Notes: generated from the sequence alone by a model not told the origin. A DNA stretch of 64,000 nucleotides from Oikopleura dioica (GCA_907165135.1 OU015568.1:9680501-9744500), one strand, 5' to 3'. Positions 47,307 through 59,370 are shown, counted from the stretch's first letter. Program-made: numbers and translations.

Positions 47307-49383
47307 TTACATTTGGCGACAACCTCGGTCACCCTCTTCTTCGTCGTCGTCAGTATCTTCATCACTGTCGGAACTGTCATCGGCAGCTCGCTCTCGTCTC
47401 GCCTAAAAATAACTGTCAAAGATTTTTCTTTTTGGTTGAGTACAACCATGTATTCGAGAAGACGCAGTCGATCAAGAAAAGAAAATCGGGCGCGGCGACT
47501 TGCGCGGCCTGAATTGATGTTTTCTGTCATTTGATCTTTCGTTTCAGATACCCGATCCTCGTCTTTAAAGTTTAACGGATTAAATCGTATAAATAATCTT
47601 GAATCTACCTTCAAGGAACACGTCATCGGAAGGAGTCCACAGCTTCACTTCCGAATCAAGACCGGATGTGGCAAGCATTGGGATCGATTTCGCTGGCTCT
47701 AGGACATTAACTACTCCTGGTGAGAGTTCCGTTCCATCCGCAAATTGAGAATTGACCAGTGCGCCCGTCTAGTTACAATTTAAACTCGGCTGAAAACGAG
47801 AGGGCACCTTTGAGTCCCAAATGTAAAAGCGGCCACAATCAGAGCCAGAAATGACGTATTCACAGTTCTTGCCATAGAAGTTAACCCCTTTAATTGTCTG
47901 CTCATTCTGATGTCCGGTAAAAGTATTGATCACTTTTTTCTCATTGATGTTCATCAGATGAATCTCGCCGTTTTGGTAGCTCAACAAGAGCTCTGTACCA
48001 GTGTGATTATATCGAAGGCAAGTGATTGAATGAGCGTTGTTTTCTGAACTGCCGAGCGTCATTTCAGACGTCAGATATCGGCGGTCAAAGATTTTGGCGT
48101 GTGCGAAGTCGCCACAAACGGCGAATTCGTATCCGTTTGGCTGGCAGTCGATCGCGTACATAACTTTATCATCTGAGCTTGATAATAAATAATGGTCAGG
48201 CTTGAATATCTAACCTAGACGAATAATAGGATTTTTGGGCGGTTCTCGGTGATCTATCTGATAAATTCGGCCATCTTCTCCCGCTGATAGGATGACACTG
48301 GTTCCATGGACAAACGCCAACTTATGCGCAGAAAGACGATGCTTCACAAGTAGTTTTGTTGGCTCTTCCTCGGACAGGCGAACTGGGCATCCACCGTTAT
48401 CCAGCTCTGTAAGTCGAACTGCTCCATCTCGCGAGCAGCTCACGATCTTTCTATTAGTTTGGTAGGGAATGAACTTTGACTTTTCGAGGCTCAATCATTA
48501 TTTTTACTGAAAAGCTTCTTTCTTTGATTGAGCCGCCTTCCTGGAAGATATTGCTTTGATGACCTGTGTAGAATCTGAACTGCGGTTTCTTTTCTTTCCC
48601 CATCGCTTTGTATAAGTTAATACACTTGTCGTCTGAACCGGAGACGATAAACTGATCATCACCAGACCAACCAAGCGCATTCACACAGCCAGTATGTCCA
48701 GTTAGTTCCGTCATGCAGGTATCGGAGAATTTATAAGCCGCATCGAGGTAAACTCTGTTTTGAAAAGACCCGGTTCGTGGGCGTTTTGCGCAACGAGAAC
48801 GAAGGGCGCTCGGAAGAGTGAACAATTTCTTCAAGGGTGATTCTTCAGGAAAAGACTTTTTTATTGCTTCTTCGGCCTTCTTTAAATCAGGATTAGAAAC
48901 AGTATATTCTCGTATTTATCACCGCTTAGAAATTTTCAATTTGTTTGAAATTCATACATATCTCATCGGAAAAGTCTCAAGTTTTCGCATCCACTCCTTT
49001 TTCAGTTCCGCTTCTCGGACATTGATCCGTTCTGGCACTTCTCGTTCTTCGTCGTGCCGTCTTATTCTCCTCGCCAAAGCTGCAGGCATGATGTCGTCTA
49101 AAGAAATATCCCCTTCGACGTATTCGTCGGAAGAGCTGTTTTGAAGACTGGAATCATCGCTTTCGCTGTCGCTGTTTTCGGGCTCATTGTTTTGCCCAGC
49201 CTCCATCATTTCTTGCTGCAGCGGTTGCTCGGGAAGACCTGCGGAATCCAAAAGCTCGTTAGCGGATTGTATCATTTGCTGAATGTCCACCCGAGCCTCT
49301 CTTTCCTCTCTTACTGTCATAAATTCTCGAGTTTCTTCTTCAGCTTCGTTCGAGCTTGAATCCGACATGTTCTGATGATGCAT
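47307..49383 (-). CDS. DCAF8: DCAF8-like WD40 substrate receptor
   Basis: WD40 protein of the DDB1-cullin 4 ligase. Exons 49383-48958, 48879-48541, 48479-48215, 48172-47808, 47768-47609, 47562-47447 and 47402-47307 give about 588 aa. The N-terminus is acidic and Ser-rich. Seven WD repeats start at LTGHTGCVNALGWSGDDQF; GHQSNIFQ|(S)KFIP, ILSAGEDGRIYQIDHR, GVNFYGKNCEYVISGSDCG and LATSGLDSEVKLWTPS are characteristic of DCAF8/WDTC1. The C-terminal tail ends in an Asp/Glu-rich stretch. The intron after 48541 begins with GA and ends with AG and has inverted repeats at its ends. Confidence 0.93.
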
Positions 49384-50014
49384 CAATATTTAGTTTAAAT
49401 TTATATTTACATTCGTAATTCAGAATAATTGAAAGAAATAATAGAATTAATAGGGAAAGTCTATCTTGGGAAGAGCAGGAAAAGGTGACAGTTTTTTGAG
49501 CGAGGTAGACAGCGGAATTCAACACGGTTCTACCTATCTTTTTTCTTGAGTTTAGGACTCTGTAAATTCAAAATTGATGATGAATGATTTAGTAACTGCG
49601 TGTCTTTGAGAAAAGGTCTTACATGTTGGTTGGTTCGGAGGTGGATCTTTGTGATGCAGCGGGTGGAAAAATGACTTGATGAAAAGCAATAAAGAAACGA
49701 AAAAGCGAAAGAAATGAATGCAAATGAAATAAAAGCTGTGATAACTGAAAAATGCAATTGCAAAAACTAATTGTTTTCATTGAAATAGAGGCACGGTTAT
49801 TCGAATGAGTTGGCGTACTTTTCATTTATCGTCTTATTTAGAGTCATAAAGCCAAAAAAGCGTATATATATAAATTGCTTGGTATGTCTTGCAGTCAGTA
49901 ATAAAGCTTCATGTTTCATTGTGATAGGTCAATAATAGTAATATCGTGATGATAAGATGTTATACAGTAGGAAAGAATTTTAGTTTTTTTTTTCAAGTTG
50001 ACTCTCTTCACTTT
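49384..50014. other. Intergenic between DCAF8 and RAP2
   Basis: 630 nt including the DCAF8 promoter and RAP2 3' UTR (an AATAAA-like motif near 49900). Short open frames have no family signal. Confidence 0.45.
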
Positions 50015-50752
50015 TCAAAGTATTATACAGCAGGAGTTGTTTGGCTTGCCCTTGTTTTTTCCCATTATGTTCATTTGCTCGACGGCCTGTTGGAATAATT
50101 CGTCTACGTTGATTTTAGCTTTTGCCGAGGCTTCGTAAAACGAGCAGCCCCACTCTTTCGCCAGTCCAAGTCCGTCGCTACAAGTTTTTTTATACAATCA
50201 GGACGGATTTTGTCGGTCTTACTTTCTCTGAACCTCCCGGTCACGCTCGAGGTCGACTTTGTTTCCCACGAGGACGATAGGCACTCTTTCTGTTCCCTTC
50301 ACACGGCAAATTTGATTTCTCATTGATTTTATATCCAAAAAGCTTTGCATCGACGTTATCGAATAAACCAGAACGAAACCTAAACAGTTCAATTTGAGAA
50401 TCTGTTCTCATCAACTAAGTTCAAAGCTACCTTGGCCATTGCGTATGTAAAGATCTCTCATTGATGCGAATTGCTCGGTTCCAGCTGTGTCGAGAATTTC
50501 TAGCGTTGCTGGTTCTCGATTGACTTCGATTTCTTTTCTGTAAAAATCTGAAGAATACAATGATGAGTTTCAATGATAAAATTTATACGGTGTTACGCTA
50601 GAATTTATGCTTATTATGCAAATTATGCGCTTACCTTCGACGGTCGGATCATATCTTTCCGCAAATTGACCGGTAACAAATTTGACAGTGAGCGCGGATT
50701 TTCCAACGCCGCCGGATCCCAGCATCACAACTTTGTACTCTCGGTTCTGCAT
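50015..50752 (-). CDS. RAP2: Rap2-type small GTPase
   Basis: Ras-superfamily switch at membranes. Exons 50752-50635, 50547-50431, 50379-50223 and 50177-50015 give about 184 aa, the usual size. It has the P-loop [11 protein letters not shown], effector loop [15 protein letters not shown], switch [21 protein letters not shown] and [21 protein letters not shown] and Phe at position 39 separate Rap2 from Rap1 (SYRKQVEV). The C-terminus CCIIL is a CaaX box with a second Cys; terminal Leu predicts geranylgeranylation. All four exons are joined by canonical introns. Confidence 0.95.
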
Positions 50753-51181
50753 TTTTTTCTTGTGTATTTATCTTTTACGATCGTACGCTTCAAATGTGTG
50801 TCTTCTCTTCTTCTGATTCTTTGTTATTTTCCGTTGCTTATTTCTCGAAATCGACAATCATTCAACTACCCTCAATCTCTTCAGATATTTTGAAGGTAGT
50901 CTCGTTTTTTTCTGAAAAAGAAAATCGATCAGGATGGATTGAAAAGCAGAAAGTATTTGATTTGAAATTAATCATAACATGCGTGTCGTTACAGGAGCGT
51001 ATTATTTGGCTTGAATACATTTGAACTTGAAAAGAAAACGAAGAAAATGAAGGAAAGTTTGAATTTTTTCTCTTTCGCGATCTCTCAAATGCGTGAATAT
51101 TTATGATCCGTAATGTCGTAGTACTGAAAAGGCGGCTACGAAACTAAAAAAACGCGAGGCTCGTTAATCCTTTTGTTCGCG
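50753..51181. other. Intergenic upstream of RAP2
   Basis: About 430 nt, A/T-rich, likely the RAP2 promoter and the 3' flank of the next gene. No gene seen. Confidence 0.4.
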
Positions 51182-53161
51182 TCAAAAATGCGCCCATCGA
51201 GATAAAACAAACGCTGAATACAAATTTGAAATTAGAAATTCCTGACTCAGGATTCCCCTACTTCCCCTTTTCAGGAGAAAATTGAGCTTTTCAGGAAATT
51301 CTGAAATGCTGAAAAGCAGCATTTTTTGAAAACAAAAAAATATTTGCTCGTTTTTGTAATTTCCAAATTTGAGATTGAAAAGAAAGTAGCCAATTTCCTT
51401 GTGTTGCTCTTTGAAGCAGCGTTGGCAAAAGACGTCCTCTTCGCAGCCGTGACAACGCAAACTCCCGTCGTCGTTGCAAATACAGCACTGAATAATTTTA
51501 ATTGTAAAGAGACTTTTATCAAAAACAGCAGCGCGAGTCGTTTATTCTTTTCAAAGAAAGTGTGCTACTAAAATTATCGACAGAATACGGGTGTATTCGT
51601 TTTTTATTGCTTGACATTTATAAACATATTAATCAACAACGGTTAATGAAAGAAAGCTTGAATGAACAAGAACTATCAAAAATAAAATTCAGAAAATATG
51701 TGAACTTTTTTTTCACCCATTCTTAATTTATCCAAAAAATCATCATTCAGTTTGAATGAGTTTCAGGTCCTAAAATTCCTCTGATTTGAATTCTGACTTG
51801 GCAATAATCAATCTCTCCCGGAACAATGGTCGATAGTCAAGCTGCTAAAAAGCTATAAACTCGTCACTCACCCACTTGTCCATTTCTTCCTGCTCCTTCC
51901 TCTTTTCCTCTTCTGCTTTAATTTGCCAGCTCCATTTATGATCAATTGGAACCGTCTTCGCATCCTTCCTTAGCGCGGCGAGACGCTGCTCGATCTTAGC
52001 CACATTATTAAAAATTGAAAAATGAACTGAGCGCCGGGGCCAATAAGCTCCAATCTCGCCAAGGGCGGCACATTTGAAAATTACTTTTTAGGCGCGCACG
52101 TCAAAACACAATTATTTATTCAAAAATCACTCCTTCTACTTCTCTTACACTCGTAGTCAAAAAAACTAAGATAAAATACAAATTTTAAGGAAATAATTAC
52201 TAAAATTATTTCAAAAAGCTTCGTTTATCTCTTATTCAAATTCATGAATTTTCAAGAAAGTGTCGAATTCTCTCCCTCTCTCTTTTTTTATGTGTTCGTT
52301 TTATGAATCATTTGGTCTATAGAAGGTAGACGGGATGAATGTGTGTGTCGCATTTAAATTCTAATCCGTGAGTATTATTATTCACCTGTTTGTCCCGCTC
52401 GGATAAGCCCACGGTAAACTCGTTATTGGTGTCACTTTCCTCGACTTTAATCTCATCGACTGTTCGTTGGATAATGTTGGAGACGGCGGTTTCCTCATCC
52501 ATTTCGTCGTCCGCGATGCTCATTACGCGAACGATCGGTTTCGACGGCTCTTTTTCGGTTTTACAATCAGAATTTTGAAGAAAAAACGATAAAACGGAAA
52601 ACAAATTGTCAACTATTTTTAAATTATTTAGTCGCAAGCGGCTTCTCAACAAGAACGACGGTCTTTGTTAGTACGGACAGTGCCTAACCGAACTTGGTAA
52701 AGGTTTCTCCTCTCAATTCGCGCAGTCTTTGCTCAATCATTTCGTCCTCCTTCTTTCCTTTTCGGTATTCCTCCGTTTCTTCCAATCCCGGTGGAGGAAG
52801 ACTGTTTAGCTTCGAGCTTATCTCCATCATATTATCATATGGCGTCTGTGAGGAACGGCCGTAGAGGTTCTTTGGCGGTTCGGTGGGCTGGGAAGGGACT
52901 GTCCCAGGAATCCGACAGTGAAGGCAGACTTTTTTCTTTGTGCATTTTGCGCAAACTGCTCTTTTACTGTTTTATAGGTTCAACAAAACGCTGATTTTTT
53001 GTTCAGGAGAAGAAATGCTCGCGAACCTTTTCCGGGTGAAATCTCATAATGAAAAAATTGCAAATAAAAGATGATTCACCCATTGCCTAACATTGACTAC
53101 AATCAATCGATCCTCGGAAGAACCCGAATTTTTCGAAGCAAATGCTGCACTGCGAAGACAT
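51182..53161 (-). CDS. ZFYVE19: ZFYVE19 (ANCHR)-like abscission checkpoint protein
   Basis: In vertebrates this FYVE-type protein restrains VPS4 in the abscission checkpoint. Visible exons: 53161 to about 53093 ([17 protein letters not shown], first zinc ligands), 52966 to about 52688 ([16 protein letters not shown], then an E-x-R-L-x-x-L helix, [12 protein letters not shown]), about 52652-52386 (acidic [20 protein letters not shown]), about 52010-51872 ([14 protein letters not shown], coiled coil) and 51487-51182 ([31 protein letters not shown], the C-terminal B-box-like finger). Family order and both zinc fingers match ANCHR. Boundaries of the third and fourth exons and the true C-terminal end are not fixed; the first junction lacks a clean GT-AG solution. 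Confidence 0.72.
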
Positions 53162-53274
53162 CCCTTTTTCTTTTTCCTAGGCGGAGAAACAATTAGATGA
53201 ATTGAAATTAGTTTTATGAATTCGAAATTGCAATTTTTGAACAGAAAGAGAACATAAGTGTTAAAAAAGAAAGG

Positions 53275-53573
53275 TTATTCGAGATTTATGTGTGTCATGC
53301 GTCCGCGGGTTAAATTCCCAATGTCGCGATAGATTTTTTGAACTTCAAGGCGCGTGGCTTCTGTATGATCATCAATGTCTATTATTAAATCGAGTCATTA
53401 CTGTAACACAACACAAAAGAGGCACCTTTCAAATCTTTCAAGAGCTGCTCAATCTCATCATTGGCCATTTTCAACAAAATATCGTCATCGATCTCCTGCA
53501 GAGTTTCCCCTTTTTCATCCCTTTTGTTGAGCAACGCTATTATATCAGGATTTTCGGCGCTCATGGAACTCAT
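53275..53573 (-). CDS. Small acidic coiled-coil protein
   Basis: Exons 53573-53426 and 53378-53275, joined in phase 1, give about 83 aa. The sequence is helical and charged (KMANDEIEQLLKDLK) without signal peptide or zinc motif. It lies 113 nt before the ZFYVE19-like ATG on the same strand, with an acceptor-like CTCCGCCTAG between, so both may be in one operon. The size and helix content recall BORC/BLOC-1-like subunits, but I cannot assign it. Confidence 0.5.
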
Positions 53574-54434
53574 TTCAAGACTAAACAAAAAGACAAGCGT
53601 TTTTTAATTATAATTTTTATTCATTTTTTATTAGATATAATTTTTTTTGTATTTTAAATTAGAATTTTTAAGTCACATTGTTTTTCGCAAAATAATGTAA
53701 TAATAATCGTGAACGAAAGAAAAAAAGCTTCTATGGAAGAATGAAGTCAAAGGCAGGAAATTCACAGATTGAGCGAGGCTCAAAGCAGGAGTGGTAGGAT
53801 TACAGAAATTAGAAAAATTAGCAAAATAATAATAAAAGAATAGGCGGATGATAAGGATTCAGTCCACTAGTAAATAAGGCCTATTATTAAATATGAATAG
53901 ATCTTTCCAAAGAAAAATAGAACACAGAAATAAATAGATCCCGTGAGTAATTAATAACGCTTATTAATTATTATTGGGATGAGATTCTCTCGAAAATGAA
54001 GATGGAACTATTCGGACTTTGATTCTTTTTAAAGTTCTTCAACTTGAAATTTGAAAAAATCTCATTTTCGAGATACTACACTTGCTTCTTCCGATAACGA
54101 ATTTTTTCATCGAGATCGAGCTCACTAATCAGCTGTGCGCCTGGCTCGAGCAGTCAGGAAAATCGCGCTTGATGAAAAAAATCGTTAACGGAAGAAGCTA
54201 GTCTAGAGGTTTAATCTTTTTTAAGTTTTTATCTGATAGCAGCACCGCTCGTGTTTTTTAAAACCAATAGTATTGATACCCAGTTTAATAAGTCAATCAT
54301 AATTCTATGGGAAGCGGTTTCAAGGAAGATTTTAGTAGCAAATTGAGATATTTTAAAAATATATGTAAAGTTCAAAATTGAAAATTACAGAAATGATGAC
54401 GGAAAATAAGAATACAGCTCTTATGGACCATAAG
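53574..54434. other. Intergenic with imperfect hairpin
   Basis: No gene seen. Arms near 54083-54113 and 54170-54201 (GCTTCTTCCG..AACGAATTTTTTC and its inverted copy) form a hairpin of about 30 bp around a GC-richer loop. Confidence 0.5.
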
Positions 54435-57400
54435 TTATGGTACTGCTTGCGTTTTTTGCTCACTACTTAGAATTTTCTTCGCTCTCGAGTTGCGGTACTT
54501 CACCAGGGTGTACATACAGCCGCCAGTAAAGTTGATCACTTGGCCCAACAGAAAGAAAAAGGTAGGTTGGACCCCTCCGAAGGTGTACATGCCGATCCAA
54601 GTGGTGAATGCAGATTTGAGCACTAAAATCAACTAGGTGAGTCTTTGCCTACTTGTACCGAGTATTTCAAGCTCGGGTTTTGAGTCTGAAATACTCGGTA
54701 GCACAAGTGTGGTTATTTCCGTTCTTATCACTGCTGATCTATGAGAGTTTGATCATTATCAGGGGCGATTATGGTAGTGATTATCTGATGTAAAAGTCAA
54801 TCACCCGCTGAGGCGATTGTGCTTCACTCTAGCGCCACCACCCCATATTCCCCATATAAATCAACTAAGAAAAAACTACATTAGAAACAAGTTAGAATTT
54901 CTTGCGATAAAAAAACCTTATTCCACATCGAAAAATGGGTAAAAGAAGCTATTCAAAAAGAGCCCAAATCTTCAGAGTAGAGAAAGAAGCCAAAATTACT
55001 CTTCATAAAATTACGGGTAAAAAGAATGAAGAGGAAAATGATATGAGAAAGACTTCTCGAAAGCTATCCCGGCTAAATATAAAATACGGAAAGAGCATCA
55101 AAAAGGTCGAAAGTCGAATGGCAGATCTTGAGCGACTGGAAAATTATAGAAAGCCACGGGAAGTCAGTACTAACTCCTGCCTCGTACGAAATCGGATAAA
55201 AACAGACGTAATGGCCAATTTGATCAAAAAGAGGAAAAAGAAGTTGCGAAAGAGACAGTTCAAGCATCTTCAACTAGAGGACAAAATTGAAGCCGCCCAA
55301 GGGAAACTTTACGAGATTCTAACTTCTGTATTCGGGGAAGAAGATGAAGAATTAACCCCGGAAGAAGTTCTCGACATAAAATTCGAACTTGACATGTCCC
55401 TCTGAAATGCTATTTATCATGTTCAAGATCAACCACTTTATTATTTCATTCTTTGAATATATCGAAAATAACGAATACATCGAAATGCTATCTAGAAAGA
55501 TAATCTCTTACCAGACACGCAGGAGGTAGTTAGCGCTGAGTTGACGGTAGTACAGAGGAACATGCTGTAGGTAAAAATGCATCCGGAGAAAATGACGGCC
55601 AGGAAAGAAAAAATGAACGAGGATGAAGACCAGTGTGGATAGGCGACGATCTGTTTTTTGAGATTTCAACCCTTTCTTTGGTTATTTCATTTTCAAAATC
55701 ATATTATGAAATCCTTCCTTTGGGATATCGCCGGTAATAAATAAGACTAAGGTCATGACGGGCATACAGTTTATACTAAAAACCGTTATTATAGAAACAG
55801 ATGAGATAAAGTAGGCAATACAAAACGAGACGCTCGCACTGTTGCTCCGTTTCTATTAGTAAAAAACCTTGTGATGGCGACTATCGAAACGACGCGACAA
55901 TGCGAGGATCCAGTTTTCGGATTATTAGTTGTAAGTTTACCTGTTAATGTAGGCGATGGAAATTGCACCAAGATTCTTCTCCATGCCCGTTTTTTGTAGC
56001 GTTGTTAAATAAGCAGCATTGGAAATGACCGAAATAACTCCAAAAGTATAAGCAGTCGAGTCGAAATTCAAATCGCCAAAAGCAGCCACGAGCGTGCCAG
56101 CAGTAATGGTGAGAACGGAGAGCGTGATGCCACGGGAAGGCCGCACGCGCAAGAAAACGACGCCGAGCAATAAATTAGCGATGGGCACACAGCGACGCAT
56201 TGCGTTGTACATCGGAATGTTCATCCCGTTCAACGCGAACAGCGCTGGAATAATTTTTTTAAATGAGCAGTTCTTACAAATTCAAGAGGGGGCGGCCCAA
56301 GGTCGAGTGTTTTTTGGAAACTATAAGTTTAGGAGAATCCATCTCTGTATCAAAATTTTTGATAGGTTCAATTTGGTAAACTCAAATCACGCAATGCTAA
56401 TTCTTGGTCTGTCATGACGATTAACAGTACTCACCGATAACCGTATTAATGGCGAAGAAAAAGGACAAAACAAGACAGGATCTCCCATGAGCCCAAGTAT
56501 AGTCAACAGCTTTGCACTTTCCAAGAGCCTTGAGCGTATCAATCCCAACGGATAAAACTATCATCTGAAAAAGAAATTCCTTTCTAGTGCCAAATGGACG
56601 CTAATCTGTCACCTGCGCGAGCATCAGAAAGTTGGGCGAGGGAAAGTGCCAGGAAGAAAGGACGAGCTTATTCAAAAAGTTCATCGAACCAGAACATACT
56701 CCGTAAAAGATCGCCGCGTAGAGCGATCGACGAGCCTAAAAAATGCAATTTCAAAAGCAGAATTGAAGAAAAATTCATTTCAAATCGATTTCGTAAGAAA
56801 ACAGTAATTAGTAGTTGGGAGTGACGCTAAGAAGCGCCCTTTATTGTGGGTTATACTTGCGGATTTGTAATTTTGCTAAGGGGCAGCACAAGAAATCTCT
56901 CATCATAATTTTTAAACGAGTCAGAGCTAGATCAAACTCACCCGTTGAAAAGTAATTCGAACTGGTTCAATTGAATCAGCTCAACATTTACAGTTGACCG
57001 TACAACCGAAAATCTTTCATACCGTTTTTGTTAGAAATTTGGCTAGGAACATTTTTAGACCAAAATTGATTTATATTTACTAGCAAAATTGTAAATATTC
57101 TCAAACTAGAAATCATTAAAATCAGCAAAAATCGGGAAAGATAAAAAACGAGCTTGTTTAATTTTCGATGTAGCGTAAAATTTCGATTTCGATGAAGGGC
57201 GAGATTCTCGTCTTGAGAATTATTCCGTTAAAATTGTACAATTCTTGTTTACGCATTACCTGGTCATTAATAACCATAATTAGGGTTCGTAGTTATGCTC
57301 GTTTCTGTCACTTGTACCGTCTCATCCCTCTTTAGATCGGTTTCTTCGTTTGGTTTTCGCAGCGCGCTCTCTTGTTCTTTTAAAATTCCTCTGGGCAATA

Positions 57401-57530
57401 ACGACCGTATCTCAATTTTTTCAATTCTTCTGATTGCTGTTTTTTGAACGTTTGCTTCTGAACCGCAGGAGTTGTTGGTCGCACAGAGCGTTATTTCGTA
57501 CTCCGCTTTTTGTCTGCCCCGCGGCTCCAC
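54435..57530 (-). CDS. SLC35D-like nucleotide-sugar transporter
   Basis: Antiporter family of Golgi/ER membranes. Exons 57530-57312, 56735-56613, 56564-56435, 56244-55941, 55775-55718, 55650-55512 and 54622-54435 give about 386 aa. Core matches are LYAAIFYGVCSGSMNFLNKLVL, IPMYNAMRRCVPIANLLLG, TAGTLVAAFGDLNFDSTAYTF and AFTTWIGMYTFGGVQP, typical of SLC35D. Exon 1 encodes a charged cytoplasmic tail and is the least certain; two phase-0 donors are possible. The intron at 55717-55651 has no GT donor and fits GA-AG. The last intron, about 890 nt, contains a gene on the other strand. Confidence 0.82.
54653..54708. repeat. Hairpin in SLC35D last intron
   Basis: CTTGTACCGAGTATTTCA and its inverted copy (TGAAATACTCGG..CACAAG) form an 18-bp stem. 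It could be a remnant of terminal inverted repeats or an RNA structure. Confidence 0.55.
54935..55405 (+). CDS. Basic coiled-coil protein nested in an SLC35D intron
   Basis: Single-exon frame of 156 codons from MGKRSYSKRAQIFRVEKEAK to a stop at 55405, lying wholly inside the last SLC35D intron on the opposite strand. The first two thirds are very basic (RKKKLRKRQFKHLQ), suggesting a nuclear or nucleolar protein; the end is acidic (EDEELTPEEVLDIKFELD). A TATA-like ATATAAAT lies near 54853 upstream. I do not recognise the family. Lack of introns and nesting raise the possibility of a retrocopy, but the frame is intact and shows balanced codon use. Confidence 0.65.
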   Translation: MGKRSYSKRAQIFRVEKEAKITLHKITGKKNEEENDMRKTSRKLSRLNIKYGKSIKKVESRMADLERLENYRKPREVSTNSCLVRNRIKTDVMANLIKKRKKKLRKRQFKHLQLEDKIEAAQGKLYEILTSVFGEEDEELTPEEVLDIKFELDMSL

Positions 57531-58051
57531 TTTCCCGATTCAAGTTACCAGACCGGCATAATCACAAACATTTTTTTTTTCTTAAAAGTAAACCTTTTTT
57601 CGAAGATCTTAAATAATCGAGTATTACTCGACGAGTAATAAAAGAAAAATCTGGATTTTGGAATTTACAGAAGGAAGATTGTGTTTTTAGATCGGAGACT
57701 AATAAAACTAACGGTTAGATGTGAAAATAAAACCAGGAAATGATGATTGAAAGTTAGATATGTCGACCAGAAAAAAAATATATTATTTGGATTAGTTTAG
57801 GGTCCGTCATAAATAAATATTCATTATTATTTTACCCGTCAGATAAAACGTCATGTAAACGCCCATTTTCAAATTAATTGGTAAAGTAAAACCGTCTCAT
57901 AAAAATACATAAAATTTATGGGCAAAAAGTGAATAAGGAAATGAGTAACCATTCGAGTCTGCTCTTTTCCGTTGCAAAATAGTGATAACATTGATTTATT
58001 TTCGGGGAGCATGCAGTGAGTATTCAGTCAACCGACAGAACTTGATTGCTT
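57531..58051. other. Intergenic between DUSP11 3' end and SLC35D start
   Basis: About 520 nt, A/T-rich, no gene seen. Confidence 0.4.
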
Positions 58052-59370
58052 TCATAAAAAACAAGAAGGAGTGGTTGGAACTTCAATTTCGAGCTCGTGT
58101 GGCAGTAAAGCGGAAAATCTATCTTGATCGGCGAATGTTTTCGAATCTGGCGTGAAGGGATGGAAAAGAAGAGTTGACACGCCATAGAAAAAGCTCATTC
58201 GGTTTCGGAGATAAACGCGTAGATCGTCGTCTAAAAGGACATTTCTGTACTTGGACATTTGGTGCCCTCGTGAGTCTTCTACTCGCAGGATCGCGTCCTC
58301 GGCCGAAATTCCCAGTTTGTCGATTAAATATCGCGCCACAACGTATCCTAAATTGTCATTTATAAATAAAATTTGACGTTAAATCGCACCAGATCTGTTG
58401 ACTCCGTGAGTGCAATGAATCACGATGTTGAAATCTGCGTTTTGCATCATCTCGAAATGTTCTTCCGCCGCTTCTGGTTCCAATGTCTTCACAACTGCCT
58501 CTTCCATGTTCAAATCGTCGATTCCAGTTGTTTGCTTGGGGACAGTTCTTTTCACGCCCTTTAGGCGGTAGAGCAAGAAGGAATCGATGACGCGGATGAA
58601 TTGTTGGACGTAGCCTTCTGGTGGCGGTTTTCCTCCTTGATTTCCATTTCATACAGATTTTTTAACAGTTGCCGAATTACCTGGAATGGGAAGCTTGTAG
58701 TAGTCCTTTCCAGCGTTGTAGATCTCGCTCGGGTAGTAATACTTGGATGTAGCAGTCATGTCGATGACCAGTCCAATCCTAAAATTCACTAAAAGAAAAG
58801 GTTAGCCCTATTCCCTTTTTGATAAAATATGGCAGCAGAAGACTATTAGAAACGTTAGTACCTGAATAAATAGTCTTTTTTGCATGTCACTCTCTTTCAA
58901 GTTCAACGATTTCATCGTTTCAGACGACCCTTTCAGAGTCGCGCGGCGGTGGGTTAAAAATCTTTAACCCATTCTCCGTTTCGGTAAGCGGTATCCAGCC
59001 CTGCAGGCCGTTTTTGCTGCTAAGCCCCGGTGGGGTCCAAGTTTTAATAAAACTACGAAAAAGAAAAAGAGGCAAAGTTGATAATTTAACAATTATAAAG
59101 CGTTTTTCTAAACTTACGGCTTTCCATAAGCTTCTTCGATTGTCTTGATCATAATTTCTGGCGTCCAAACTGCGCGAAGCTTGTTGTTCCGGAACATCGT
59201 TTGCCTGAGGGGAGTGCGGCAGAGGATAATGTTCGTCCCTTCGATCGGCTTTCCATGATTTGTGTAAAGATCCCACTCACTAAAATTCGAGATAAGCGAG
59301 AAAGTCGCTGTAAATTTACTAACAGGAGTTTGAACAACTTTGTTTGACCGGGTCTTTTTCCTCTGGTCAT
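58052..59370 (-). CDS. DUSP11: DUSP11-like RNA 5'-triphosphatase
   Basis: Cys-based phosphatase that removes 5' phosphates from RNA. Exons 59370-59324, 59279-59118, 59052-58930, 58778-58681, 58635-58390 and 58347-58052 give about 323 aa. The catalytic loop HCTHGVNRSG is C-x5-R as in capping-enzyme triphosphatases and DUSP11; IGLVIDMTATSKYY and VARYLIDKLGISAEDAI flank it. The N-terminal WTPPGLSSKNGLQGWIPL piece is less familiar. The intron after 58930 fits GG-AG (AG|GGTCG) because the available GT sites give the wrong phase. A tail of about 50 aa after the catalytic domain has no motif that I know. Confidence 0.85.
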
